Shown in pieces: positions 1 to 7,371 of a stretch of 17,954 bases of DNA (position 1 is the first letter of the stretch; every line of letters begins with the position of its first letter). The translations under genes and the position numbers were made by a program. The notes under the pieces are model-generated. The model saw only the letters and a list, made by a program, of their open reading frames with translations, did no database searches and was not told the DNA's origin. Location: contig JAFANK010000307.1 in NCBI GenBank assembly GCA_019232725.1, positions 1-17,954 on the forward strand, given 5' to 3'. The DNA comes from Vulcanimicrobiota bacterium. Its GTDB lineage: Bacteria; Vulcanimicrobiota; Vulcanimicrobiia; Eremiobacterales; Eremiobacteraceae.

Positions 1-64
1 TCACAAAGTCCTCAAAGTGACCTCTGACAAATCGCTTCATTTGATCGAGTGTCAATGTCGTCAT
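1..64 (-). CDS. NTF2/SnoaL-like protein, N-terminal fragment (cut by window edge)
   Basis: Only the first 21 codons are present; the gene runs off the left edge. They start at an ATG (62-64) and read MTTLTLDQMKRFVRGHFEDF followed by V. An opening with a short helix carrying 'MKRFVRxHFEDFV' is typical of SnoaL/NTF2-fold 'ester cyclase' or nuclear-transport-factor-2-like small proteins, which are about 140 residues long. The start lies 12 bases past the stop of the methyltransferase gene on the same strand, so the two are probably co-transcribed. Upstream is an A-rich GGAAAAAC rather than a strong Shine-Dalgarno sequence. The family call rests on a very short stretch and the function is unknown. 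Confidence 0.5.
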   Translation of the reverse strand, partial: MTTLTLDQMKRFVRGHFEDFV

Positions 65-76
65 GTTTTTCCAGCC

Positions 77-697
77 TCAGGTGGCCGCTTTTTGAGCGAC
101 GAGAGCGTAGTGATAGGTAAATAGGTGCTCTGCGATGACGGTGAAGCCACTCGCTTGTAAGCGGTCACTAGCTTCATCCACCGTGTAGACATGGTCGCGC
201 GGTGGGCCGACGTCACGGTCGACCGCTGCATTCCAATCGATGATGACCGCCTTGCCCGCGGGTGCGAGCAGCGCACCGAGAGACCGCAGCGCGGTGTCAC
301 CGAGCTCGTGCAGCACGTTGATGGCAAGAACCCGTGCTGCCGTTCTGTGGAGCGTTGCAAGATCGCCGGTGCCCGACGGGGTTATCGTCAAGCCCCTCTC
401 AGTTTGCAGCCGCTTTTGAAGCAAGGCGATCATTTGCGGTTGTTCGTCAAGTGCCACCACGCGCAGGTCGGGGCGCAACTTCGCGATCGCAAAGGCATAT
501 GCACCGGTGCCCGTACCGAAATCGACGACGGATGCACCATGCGGGGCATCGAGCAAGGCGAGCACATCGGCTGGGGGGAGATACACGAACCGAGCAGGAT
601 CATCGAGCATCGCCGCTCGAGCTGGGTCAAACCGTTCCGGTTGCCGTGCCCCGTGGCGGTCCCCGTGCGCTCGTGCCTGCAAGTGTTGATCAGCCAT
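77..697 (-). CDS. Class I SAM-dependent methyltransferase, substrate unknown
   Basis: 206 residues, a soluble Rossmann-fold methyltransferase. Visible: SAM-binding motif I VVDFGTGTG at residues 57-65; the acidic residue ending strand 2 (VVALDEQ, D84) expected to hold the ribose hydroxyls; a motif IV-like INVLHEL at 126-132; and a late strand VIIDWN at 151-156. The preceding RFDPARAAMLDDPARFVYLP is the lead-in seen in many stand-alone bacterial class I methyltransferases that lack a substrate domain. The first 20 residues are rich in His and Arg (HLQARAHGDRHG), which is unusual and may be disordered or metal-binding; that is inference. It ends 12 bases before the next gene on the same strand, and the CopD-like gene ends 59 bases upstream. 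No specific substrate can be assigned. Confidence 0.85.
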   Translation of the reverse strand: MADQHLQARAHGDRHGARQPERFDPARAAMLDDPARFVYLPPADVLALLDAPHGASVVDFGTGTGAYAFAIAKLRPDLRVVALDEQPQMIALLQKRLQTERGLTITPSGTGDLATLHRTAARVLAINVLHELGDTALRSLGALLAPAGKAVIIDWNAAVDRDVGPPRDHVYTVDEASDRLQASGFTVIAEHLFTYHYALVAQKAAT

Positions 698-756
698 GAA
701 ATCTTCGGTTCGAGCGGCCGGCGCTCAAGAAATCAGCGACATGCGATGGTATGCGT

Positions 757-1230
757 TTACAGGCCGAAGCGCATCAGCACCATGCAGATCAGCACGACGA
801 CAAAGCCGGTCACGGCCATGCCGTTCATGCGCCCGATGCGCTCGAGCAGGAGCGGCCGCTGCGCGTCGGTCGCTGTCGAAATAGCCATGCCGACCTGTCC
901 CGTCCGCGCCCCCAACACCGCAAGCCCGATGGCAACCAGAAACGCGATCAAGACGGTGACGCCGTAGGCCGACGTCCACAAGACATCGAGGCTTTTGACC
1001 GGGCCGAACACGATCGCATTGATGATTCCGAAGAGAATGGTCAGGCCACCGACGGGCGCCATGACCTTCGTGAGACGGCTTCCCATCTGCGCGCCAACCT
1101 CAAGCGCGGCAGGCGGTGCGCTTGCCTTCAAGGCGGGCGTCATGACCGCGAACACGAACAAGACGCCGCCGAACCAAAAGATCGCTAAGAACACGTGCAA
1201 CCAATGGACAATGATGCCTATCCAAAACAT
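757..1230 (-). CDS. CopD/DUF2269-like integral membrane protein
   Basis: 157 residues with four predicted transmembrane segments at about 5-30, 56-76, 89-109 and 136-154. The opening helix carries HWLHVFLAIFWFGG, in which H9 and H12 sit just before a WFGG turn. This is the recognisable start of the CopD/DUF2269 group of small four-helix membrane proteins, some of which are linked to copper handling or haem. An internal TP motif after helix 1 also fits. A good ribosome binding site (AAGGA, 1241-1245) lies 10 bases before the ATG. It sits between the cupin gene (57-bp gap) and the methyltransferase gene on the same strand. The family call is fairly safe; metal binding is only suggested by the two histidines. 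Confidence 0.75.
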   Translation of the reverse strand: MFWIGIIVHWLHVFLAIFWFGGVLFVFAVMTPALKASAPPAALEVGAQMGSRLTKVMAPVGGLTILFGIINAIVFGPVKSLDVLWTSAYGVTVLIAFLVAIGLAVLGARTGQVGMAISTATDAQRPLLLERIGRMNGMAVTGFVVVLICMVLMRFGL

Positions 1231-1287
1231 GCGCGCCCGTTCCTTCGTATGCGCGGTGAATCCTGCGCTCCATGCGAGCTCAAGCAG

Positions 1288-1767
1288 TTACTCTTCCCCA
1301 TCATAATAGTCGAGCTTTTCAGAGCGGATAAGCCGGCGCTCAGGTGAGCGGACGGCCCATTTGCCGCTGTCCGGATAGTGACATGATTCGCCGATCGGGT
1401 TATCGGCGATGACGTACACGAGGAGATCCTCTGTGCCCGTGTTGGTCATCTGATGCGGCTCTCCAGGCTCGAATACGAACGCGTCACCGGCGGCGATCGG
1501 CGTTACACCTTGCGCGTCTCTGACGGTTCCGAAGCCCGAGATGACATGGTAGAACTCCCATTGTGCACTGTGCGAATGATAAGGATAGGGCGTTGCGCCT
1601 GGGGGGATGCGCGTGATCTCAACATCAAAGGGGTGTCGCTCTCGCAAGTCCGTTGACGCCGCCTTGCGGCCGAGCGCTTCGGACAGACCTTTGCTCGCGC
1701 CGCAAAAACGGCCCTTTGGCGAGGTCCACGTGTCTTCCTGAATCTGATTGGTGTTGACTTTGCGCAT
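1288..1767 (-). CDS. Single-domain cupin protein
   Basis: 159 residues, a small soluble protein with one conserved cupin barrel. Cupin motif 1 is seen as HSHSAQWE-FYHVISG (residues 64-78), giving metal ligands H64, H66 and E71. Motif 2 is GDAFVFEPGEPHQMTN (94-109), giving the fourth ligand H105. Both motifs are complete, so a metal-dependent barrel is expected, either enzymatic (dioxygenase, isomerase) or sugar/ligand-sensing. The C-terminus (residues 122-159) is polar, with DNPIGESCHYPDSGKW, which occurs in a group of uncharacterised cupins. A strong Shine-Dalgarno AGAGGAG lies 8 bases upstream of the ATG. It is the first gene of the leftward cluster and is divergent from the GH92 gene. Substrate not predictable. 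Confidence 0.85.
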   Translation of the reverse strand: MRKVNTNQIQEDTWTSPKGRFCGASKGLSEALGRKAASTDLRERHPFDVEITRIPPGATPYPYHSHSAQWEFYHVISGFGTVRDAQGVTPIAAGDAFVFEPGEPHQMTNTGTEDLLVYVIADNPIGESCHYPDSGKWAVRSPERRLIRSEKLDYYDGEE

Positions 1768-1872
1768 CGTTATCGCTCCTCTGCCCGGCTAGCGCCACGT
1801 TTACGGACACGTTCGCCTAGAGACCTGTGACGCGCGAGGTCGGGTTTTCCATGCCGAAGAATCCAGGCCCAC
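1768..1872. other. Divergent intergenic region, cupin / GH92
   Basis: 105 bp between two outward-facing starts. Apart from the cupin Shine-Dalgarno I see no convincing -35/-10 pair, operator-like inverted repeat or riboswitch. The two genes must take their promoters from here or from inside the neighbouring coding sequence. Confidence 0.5.
1776..1782 (-). promoter_or_regulatory. Strong Shine-Dalgarno of the cupin gene
   Basis: On the minus strand the bases read AGAGGAG, eight bases before the ATG at 1767. It is among the best ribosome binding sites in the window and fixes the cupin start. Confidence 0.7.
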
Positions 1873-4800
1873 GTGATGTCTGTCGTGGGTATGGCCCGTG
1901 CATCCGCATGTGCGCTGTTCATCGCGGTTGTGATCGCAGGTCATACACCCGCGTTCGCAACAGGCGATCCTGTGTTGTTCGTCGACCCGCTTGTCGGCAC
2001 GGCTGGCAACCCGAACGACGGTCCCAGCGACACGTTCCCCGGAGCGGATGCGCCGTTCGGAATGGTGCAATGGAGCCCGGATACCCCCTCGCGCCCATCC
2101 GGAGGCGGGTATGCCTACAGCGACGCTGACATCACGGGGTTCAGCCTGACGCATTTGAGCGGGCCCGGCTGTGATGTGTTCGGCGATGTCAGCATTTTGC
2201 CGACCATCGGCGACATCACCAAACCAAGCAGCGAACGCCAATCGTTTCGGCATACCACGGAAGTGGCAACGCCAGGCTATTACGAGGTCATGATTGGGGA
2301 GCCGGCAATCCGGTCGCAGCTCACCGTGACCACACGAACCGGATTAGGTGCTTTCAGCTTCCCGGCGACGACCCAAGCCAACATCCTCGTGAACGCCGCG
2401 TCAAATCAAGTCGGGGTGGCGGACGCTGCGATCAGGTTCGTCGGGCAAAACGAGATCGATGGCTGGGCCACGTCCGGTTGGTTCTGCGGCATGCCTGGAA
2501 CCTACACCGTTTTCTTCGCCTTGCGCTTTGACCGTCCGTTCTCAAGCCACGGCACGTGGAGCTCCTCCAAAGTGATGGCTGGACAGGATGCGATCAATGG
2601 CAGCGGCACGGGCGGCTGGGCGACCTTCGACACCACGGTGCAACCGGTGGTTCGGGTAAAGGCCGCTATCTCGTGGGTGAGCATTGCGGGGGCGCGCGCC
2701 AATCTCGACACAGAAGCGCGCACCTGGGACCTGGACCAAGAACGCGCCGCGGTCGCGCAAGCGTGGCGCGGCGAGCTCGCGCGTATCCAAGTCGACGGCG
2801 GTACGCCGCAGCAATTGCGCACGTTCTACACCGCCCTCTATCACGCGATGCTCCATCCGAATGTCTACAGTGACGCGAACGGGATGTACCGGGGCTTTGA
2901 CTGTTTCGTGCATCATGCTGATAGCGGCCACACAGAATACGCTACGTTTTCGGGCTGGGACATCTACCGCACGCAAATCCCGCTCGTCGCCATGGTCGAT
3001 CCTCGGCGCACGAGCGACATGATGCGCTCGCTCGTCCATGCCTCGCAACAGATGGGGTGGCTCCCCAAATGGTCACTGGTCAACGTGGAGTCCGGTGTCA
3101 TGGGCGGCGATCCGGCCGATCCCATCATCGCTGGAGCGTACGCGTTTGGCGCGCGAGACTTCGATGTGCATGCCGCACTTGCCGCCATGATGAAAGGAGC
3201 GACCCAAGCCGAGGGGGCGCCCGGCCAAGGCTGGTACATCGAGCGGCCCGGCTTAGGAGAATACGCATCTCGTGGGTACGTGGTGAACGATCATGCGACC
3301 AATGTGTCGCCGGTGGCAAACGGTGCGTCGCTGACCCTCGAGTACGCCTTTGACGATTTCTCGATCGCACGCATGGCGTCGGCAGCCGGTGACAACGCGA
3401 TCGCGCATGCGATGATGAGCCGCGCTGCGAACTGGTCCACGCTCTTCAACACGTCAACGCAATTGATCGCTCCGCGTGACCGCGATGGGGCCTTCACCTT
3501 CTCGCCCATCGCGCGCCACGGTCAAGATGGTTTCCAAGAGGGCAACGGTGTGCAATATTCGTGGATGGTGCCCCACGATATGGCGCGGCTGATCAATGGT
3601 ATGGGCGGCAACACGTCCGCCACCGCAGCGCTCGATACGTTTTTTCTCAAACTCGACGCAGGCCCGGGCGAGCCCTACGCATGGCTTGGCAACGAACCCA
3701 CGATCACCAGTCCTTGGACGTACCTCTTCGCGCAAGCGCCGTGGAAAGCGCAGCGCGTTGTGCGCGACGCGATCAACCAGCTGTGGGGCGATGTCCCTGA
3801 TGGCCTTCCGGGCAACGACGACCTCGGTACGATGAGCGCATGGTATGTATGGAGCGCCCTTGGACTGTATCCGCAAAATCCCGCCGAGCCATTACTCGTG
3901 ATCGGTACGCCGCTTTTCCAACGCGCGCAGATTCGCGTGCCTGGTGGCGCGAACATCCAGATCCTCGCCCCTGCTGCGGCCCCAAACAATGCGTATATCG
4001 AAGCGTTGCGACGCAATGGTGTGCCCTGGACGCGCAGCTGGATCCCGTACAGCCCGAGCGCTCGCGTGCGGCTCGACGTGGATGCCGGAGCTGCGCCAAA
4101 TAAAGCCTGGGCTGCAAAACCGAGTGATATGCCGCCATCGTACGACGTCGGGTTCAAGAGCTTTCCTCCATCGACGTCTGCGCGGCTCATCGCAGACCCG
4201 CAACAGCTGCGCCTCGACCCGGGCGCAAGCGTCGTGCTCCATCTACAGCTCTCGAATCTCGATGCGGTCAACAGCGTGTCGGCACGAATCGCACCGCTGG
4301 GCTTGCCGTCGACGTTTCATCTGCACGGATCTGATCAACCGCTCACCGCGGATGCCCACCGCGCATCTCTTGCCGAGCTGACGCTTAGCGCAGACGCCAG
4401 CACACCGCCGGGCCTCTACAACGTCGCGCTCGCAGGTACCACGGCCGATGGTGCGTCGCTCGCGCGCGCGACATGGGTAATCACGGTGGCCAGAGCGCAA
4501 GCATCTTTTCCGCTCGCGTATGTCGCGAATTACTTCGACAACACGGTTGTGCCGGTGGATCCTCACACGCACGCCTTTGGCGTGCCGATCCCGGTTGGCG
4601 CAAATCCCCGCGACGTGTCGCTCAGTCCCGATGGCACGCGCCTGTATGTGGCAGATCAAGGAGACCAAGCGGTGAGCGTTATCGACGTCCGTGCGCAGCG
4701 AGTGATCGGGACGGTGACGCTGGCTGGATCGCCATGGGGTGTGCGGGTCGCGCCAGATGGCCGAACCGTGTGGGTGTCATTGACTAGCGACAACGCCGTG

Positions 4801-5382
4801 CAGCCGATCGACGTATCCACGCTCGTCGCCGGCAAGACGATCGCAGTCGGCGACGAGCCTGGCAACATCGCGATTTCGCCCAACGGCGCGTTCTTGCTCG
4901 TGGCCGACCTGCGCTCCAACGACGTCACGCCAGTGGATCTTCGCACGCGAACAGCGCTTGCACCGATCCCGACCGGAGCCCACCCTCGCAGTGTCGCTAT
5001 CGCGCCAGATGGCGCATCAGCCTACGTCACGAATTCCGGCGCCGATTCGGTGACGGTGATCGATATGATCAAATTCGCTGCGGTGGGCGATGTGCGCGTG
5101 GGTGTGTCGCCGCGCGGTCTCGCCTTTGCAGCCGACGGCAGGAGCGTCTATGTCGCGAACTTTGCGAGCAACACCATCACCACGATCGATACGGCCACGC
5201 GCACCGTCCGCGGATCGACGTTCGTCGGCTACAACCCCATCGCGGTCGGCGTGGAGCCCGGCGGCGCGTCGGCGCTCGTCGTCAACTCGGGCGACAATGA
5301 CTGCGTGCCACTGGATCTTTCGACGCACGCCGTCGGGCAACGCATCCCGCTCGGCAACCGGCCAATCGCGATCGCGCGCTAA
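1873..5382 (+). CDS. Secreted GH92 alpha-1,2-mannosidase-like enzyme with Ig-like domain and seven-blade YVTN propeller
   Basis: 1169 residues, expected to hydrolyse alpha-mannosides outside the cytoplasm. Residues 1-29 form a signal peptide (hydrophobic ALFIAVVIAG, cleavage after AFA). The GH92 domain spans about 36-760: DPLVGTAGNPNDG and SDTFPGADAPFGMVQWSPD near the start, SGWDIYRTQIPL and the GVMGGDPADPIIAGAYAFG stretch mid-domain, FQEGNGVQYSWMVPHD with E556 at the position of the family's general acid, and GNDDLGTMSAWYVWSALG with D649/D650 in the loop that carries the general-base acids. Residues about 769-872 resemble an Ig-like NEW3-type domain. Residues about 879-1169 contain seven YVTN/NHL-like repeats (AYVAN..., LYVAD..., WVSL..., LLVAD..., AYVTN..., VYVAN..., ALVVN...). 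The start is uncertain: GTG 1873, ATG 1876 or ATG 1891 all keep the signal peptide, and none has a strong ribosome binding site. No transporter or other carbohydrate gene lies nearby. Confidence 0.93.
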   Translation: MMSVVGMARASACALFIAVVIAGHTPAFATGDPVLFVDPLVGTAGNPNDGPSDTFPGADAPFGMVQWSPDTPSRPSGGGYAYSDADITGFSLTHLSGPGCDVFGDVSILPTIGDITKPSSERQSFRHTTEVATPGYYEVMIGEPAIRSQLTVTTRTGLGAFSFPATTQANILVNAASNQVGVADAAIRFVGQNEIDGWATSGWFCGMPGTYTVFFALRFDRPFSSHGTWSSSKVMAGQDAINGSGTGGWATFDTTVQPVVRVKAAISWVSIAGARANLDTEARTWDLDQERAAVAQAWRGELARIQVDGGTPQQLRTFYTALYHAMLHPNVYSDANGMYRGFDCFVHHADSGHTEYATFSGWDIYRTQIPLVAMVDPRRTSDMMRSLVHASQQMGWLPKWSLVNVESGVMGGDPADPIIAGAYAFGARDFDVHAALAAMMKGATQAEGAPGQGWYIERPGLGEYASRGYVVNDHATNVSPVANGASLTLEYAFDDFSIARMASAAGDNAIAHAMMSRAANWSTLFNTSTQLIAPRDRDGAFTFSPIARHGQDGFQEGNGVQYSWMVPHDMARLINGMGGNTSATAALDTFFLKLDAGPGEPYAWLGNEPTITSPWTYLFAQAPWKAQRVVRDAINQLWGDVPDGLPGNDDLGTMSAWYVWSALGLYPQNPAEPLLVIGTPLFQRAQIRVPGGANIQILAPAAAPNNAYIEALRRNGVPWTRSWIPYSPSARVRLDVDAGAAPNKAWAAKPSDMPPSYDVGFKSFPPSTSARLIADPQQLRLDPGASVVLHLQLSNLDAVNSVSARIAPLGLPSTFHLHGSDQPLTADAHRASLAELTLSADASTPPGLYNVALAGTTADGASLARATWVITVARAQASFPLAYVANYFDNTVVPVDPHTHAFGVPIPVGANPRDVSLSPDGTRLYVADQGDQAVSVIDVRAQRVIGTVTLAGSPWGVRVAPDGRTVWVSLTSDNAVQPIDVSTLVAGKTIAVGDEPGNIAISPNGAFLLVADLRSNDVTPVDLRTRTALAPIPTGAHPRSVAIAPDGASAYVTNSGADSVTVIDMIKFAAVGDVRVGVSPRGLAFAADGRSVYVANFASNTITTIDTATRTVRGSTFVGYNPIAVGVEPGGASALVVNSGDNDCVPLDLSTHAVGQRIPLGNRPIAIAR

Positions 5383-5391
5383 AACCCTGTC

Positions 5392-6042
5392 CTAACTCGA
5401 TGGCTGTGGCGCGGGTGTCTTCGCGCCTGGCCGCGGCGTAATGGGCGGCGGACTTGGGTACGCCGGAGCACCTGGCGCTCCTTGCGGTGCCGTTGCCGGT
5501 GCGTTGGGATTGTTCGCTGGATTGGGCTGACCTTGCGGCGCATTTGGCTGTGCTTGCGCGGGGACGGGCGGTGGCACGGGCGTCACGGGCGCAGCGGGCC
5601 GCGCGCTATATTGCATGCATTGTTGGAATGCTTGCTGGTACGCGTTCTTGGCGTCTTCTTGTTCTCGTTCTCGTCTGCGGCGGCGCACACCGCCGACCAC
5701 TGCGCCCGCGGCCGCACCCCAGCCGGCGCCTTCACCCGCATTGCCATTCCATCCGCCGATCATCGCCCCCGTCATGGCGCCAACAGCGGCGCCTTCAAGA
5801 GCGCCGCCGCCGCTTTGGCCAGGACCCGCATAGCCGGATTGACGCTGTGCTGCGTTCGCGCAGTTCGCATATGCGGCCGACGACCCCGGTTGCTGGTAAC
5901 GCTGTTGCTGAGGAACGTACTGCCCGTTTTGCGGGATGTATTGCACGGCCTCGACGGGAGATGCGGCCAGCTCGAGCGCAAAGACCGTCAGCGCGGCAAG
6001 GGCGATGCCAGTCAGCCATGCGCTATAACGTCTACTTCGCAT
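5392..6042 (-). CDS. Exported glycine-zipper protein with Pro/Ala/Gln-rich tail
   Basis: 216 residues. Residues 1-32 look like a signal peptide (RSRR, then hydrophobic GIALAALTVFALELAA, cleavage after VEA). A near-duplicate YIPQNGQ/YVPQQQR lies at 35-48. Residues 79-119 form a glycine zipper (GGGALEGAAVGAMTGAMIGG, then GAGWGAAAGAVVGG), two small-residue helices able to pack in or across a membrane. A basic RRRRREREQED block (119-130) and an AYQQAFQQCM segment with C142 follow, as in YMGG-like glycine-zipper proteins. The last 70 residues are low-complexity Pro, Ala, Gln and Asn. The start codon lies inside the end of the HdeA-like gene (11-bp overlap), so translation is probably coupled. It ends 9 bp from the convergent GH92 gene. 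An outer-membrane or periplasmic structural role is inferred. Confidence 0.8.
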   Translation of the reverse strand: MRSRRYSAWLTGIALAALTVFALELAASPVEAVQYIPQNGQYVPQQQRYQQPGSSAAYANCANAAQRQSGYAGPGQSGGGALEGAAVGAMTGAMIGGWNGNAGEGAGWGAAAGAVVGGVRRRRREREQEDAKNAYQQAFQQCMQYSARPAAPVTPVPPPVPAQAQPNAPQGQPNPANNPNAPATAPQGAPGAPAYPSPPPITPRPGAKTPAPQPSS

Positions 6043-6385
6043 AGCGCTTTTGCACTTCTGCCGCTGCAGCCAAAATGGTCAGCGAGGGTTTTGCCTCACA
6101 GGTCTGCATCAATCCCTGCGTCGCGTTCTCGAGCTTCACCGTGTCAAAACTGGTGATGCCCTTTCGTCCCGCCTCGTATCCCCAAATGAACATGACGGCG
6201 CTCGACCGGTCCATCAGATTGGCTTGCAACAAGTCCGCACACTTGATGCGTGTCAAGTCATAGGTGCGGTAATATTTCACCGTCGGCTGTGGCGCTGGCG
6301 TCGTGGCCGCCGCTTGAGCCCGGGTGATGCCCACACCGACTGCCAGTGCAGCCGCCAGCATAAGGACTACGACAGATCTGTGCAT
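6032..6385 (-). CDS. HdeA/HdeB-like periplasmic protein
   Basis: 117 residues. Residues 1-25 form a clear signal peptide (VVVLMLAAALAVGVGI, cleavage after AQA). The mature part has two cysteines, C49 in LTRIKCADLL and C96 in LMQTCEAKP, framing a helical core with MFIWGYEAGRKG. This is the HdeA/HdeB layout, in which the two cysteines form one disulfide and the small helical protein acts as an acid-stress chaperone in the periplasm. Length and cysteine spacing fit, but overall similarity to E. coli HdeA is low, so a chaperone role is family-based inference. It is the first gene of a two-gene operon and overlaps the glycine-zipper gene by 11 bp. Divergent from the LolA-like gene. Confidence 0.72.
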   Translation of the reverse strand: MHRSVVVLMLAAALAVGVGITRAQAAATTPAPQPTVKYYRTYDLTRIKCADLLQANLMDRSSAVMFIWGYEAGRKGITSFDTVKLENATQGLMQTCEAKPSLTILAAAAEVQKRYAK

Positions 6386-6532
6386 GGTCGCTCAACCTTT
6401 CTGCGCAAACTCCGGCTGGGTGGTTGGCGGGCGTTTGCGAAGGCCCCTGGTCCGCTTGGCGCTGAACCGATTGCGGACATGGTTTTGCTCCGCCCTCCCG
6501 GAAGGCAGAGGATAGGAAAAGAGGTGCAACTC
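6386..6532. other. Divergent intergenic region, HdeA-like / LolA-like
   Basis: 147 bp between two outward-facing exported-protein genes. The only clear signal is the GAGG ribosome binding site at 6521-6524. No promoter pair stands out. A plus-strand open frame crosses the region but lacks coding character (it runs antisense through the HdeA-like gene). Confidence 0.5.
6521..6524 (+). promoter_or_regulatory. Shine-Dalgarno fixing the GTG start of the LolA-like gene
   Basis: GAGG eight bases before GTG 6533. The open frame extends far upstream (in-frame ATG at 6479 and beyond), but only the GTG has a well-placed ribosome binding site directly followed by a signal peptide. Confidence 0.65.
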
Positions 6533-7327
6533 GTGGATCGCCGGTTGTTATCGATCATCCTCGCAAGCTGTTTGCTTGCTGCCGGTGCGGCGAGTCAGGC
6601 ACGCAGCGCTCCGCAGGCGGAGCCATCCGCGACCGCGACGAGCACCGCGAGTGCGGGCGACGTCAGCGCTGCGATGGTCAAGTATGCAGCCGCCATCGGC
6701 GGCCGTTCGGTCATGGAGCGCATCCACACGCAGGTGAGCGTCTTCACGTTTCCGCTGCTCGGCCGCACCATGGTCGTGAAGACGACAACGAAGACGCCCT
6801 GTTTCTTCCTGCAAGAAACGCAAGCGCAGGGTGGCACGGGTAAGATCACGATTGGATTCGACGGCAAGACGGCATGGACGCAAGGTCCTGACGGCACGAC
6901 GACGACGCTCACCGGGGAGAAGCGGGCAGAGGTCGTTTCTGAAGCCGCCGGCGGCAACACGTCGGAGGTGTTCCCCGACCGTTGGCCGACGCAGGTCACG
7001 CTCAAACCCGACGAAACACATGACGGGAAGACGTATGTCGTGCTTGCGATCATGCCGAAGGACGGCCTCACGCACGACATCCTGTTAGACGCGCACACCT
7101 ATCAACCGATGGTCGAGCGCAGCCACGAGAGCGACGTCGCGGTCATCTCCATCGTCAACTCGTTCTCGAAAGGTCCGTTGGGAGAGCTGCAGGCACAAAG
7201 CGTCACCACGACGCGCTCCGATGGATTCCCACAGGTCACTGCGACGCTGCAAACCGTTCGCGACAATGACGCTGTCGATGATGCGATCTTCGCGCCACCG
7301 CTTGGCAAAGGCGGCGTCACCATCTGA
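6533..7327 (+). CDS. Exported LolA-like (outer-membrane lipoprotein-sorting-like) protein
   Basis: 264 residues from GTG 6533. Residues 1-23 are a signal peptide (RRLLSIILASCLLAAGAA, cleavage after SQA); the LASC at 10-13 resembles a lipobox but lies too close to the N-terminus to be convincing. The mature part starts with a helix KYAAAIGGRSVMERI, followed by alternating strands including ITIGFDGKTAWTQGPDG (about residues 104-120), and ends in DNDAVDDAIFAPP. This pattern (AlGG helix, 'GFDGxxxW', closing 'DDxxFxPP') occurs in LolA-superfamily exported proteins of uncharacterised role in Acidobacteria and relatives. These have a curved sheet that can bind lipid. It is 44 bp upstream of thrS on the same strand and may be co-transcribed with it. 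Exact function unknown. Confidence 0.65.
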   Translation: MDRRLLSIILASCLLAAGAASQARSAPQAEPSATATSTASAGDVSAAMVKYAAAIGGRSVMERIHTQVSVFTFPLLGRTMVVKTTTKTPCFFLQETQAQGGTGKITIGFDGKTAWTQGPDGTTTTLTGEKRAEVVSEAAGGNTSEVFPDRWPTQVTLKPDETHDGKTYVVLAIMPKDGLTHDILLDAHTYQPMVERSHESDVAVISIVNSFSKGPLGELQAQSVTTTRSDGFPQVTATLQTVRDNDAVDDAIFAPPLGKGGVTI

Positions 7328-7371
7328 TCGAACGGGAGGTCCGGACACCGGCGCCGGGCAACACCGCGTAG

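Noticed and set aside
191..967. 258-residue plus-strand open frame opposite the methyltransferase and CopD-like genes
   Set aside because: It is Arg/Pro/His-rich with no domain, crosses the boundary between two clearly real minus-strand genes, and is explained by the GC-rich third-position bias of those genes.
6050..6532. Long N-terminal extension of the LolA-like open frame
   Set aside because: It runs antisense through the HdeA-like gene and would bury the signal peptide; GTG 6533 has a good Shine-Dalgarno and a signal peptide directly after it.
6563..6574. Lipobox-like LASC in the LolA-like protein
   Set aside because: The cysteine would be at residue 13, leaving too short a hydrophobic segment for a normal lipoprotein signal; ordinary cleavage after SQA fits better.
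6548..7075. 175-residue minus-strand open frame opposite the LolA-like gene
   Set aside because: Arg-rich low-complexity product; the plus strand has a ribosome binding site, signal peptide and a recognisable fold.
7348..7357. CCGGCGCCGG palindrome between the LolA-like gene and thrS
   Set aside because: A perfect 10-bp palindrome is expected by chance in such GC-rich DNA, and no T-run follows, so it is not supported as terminator or operator.
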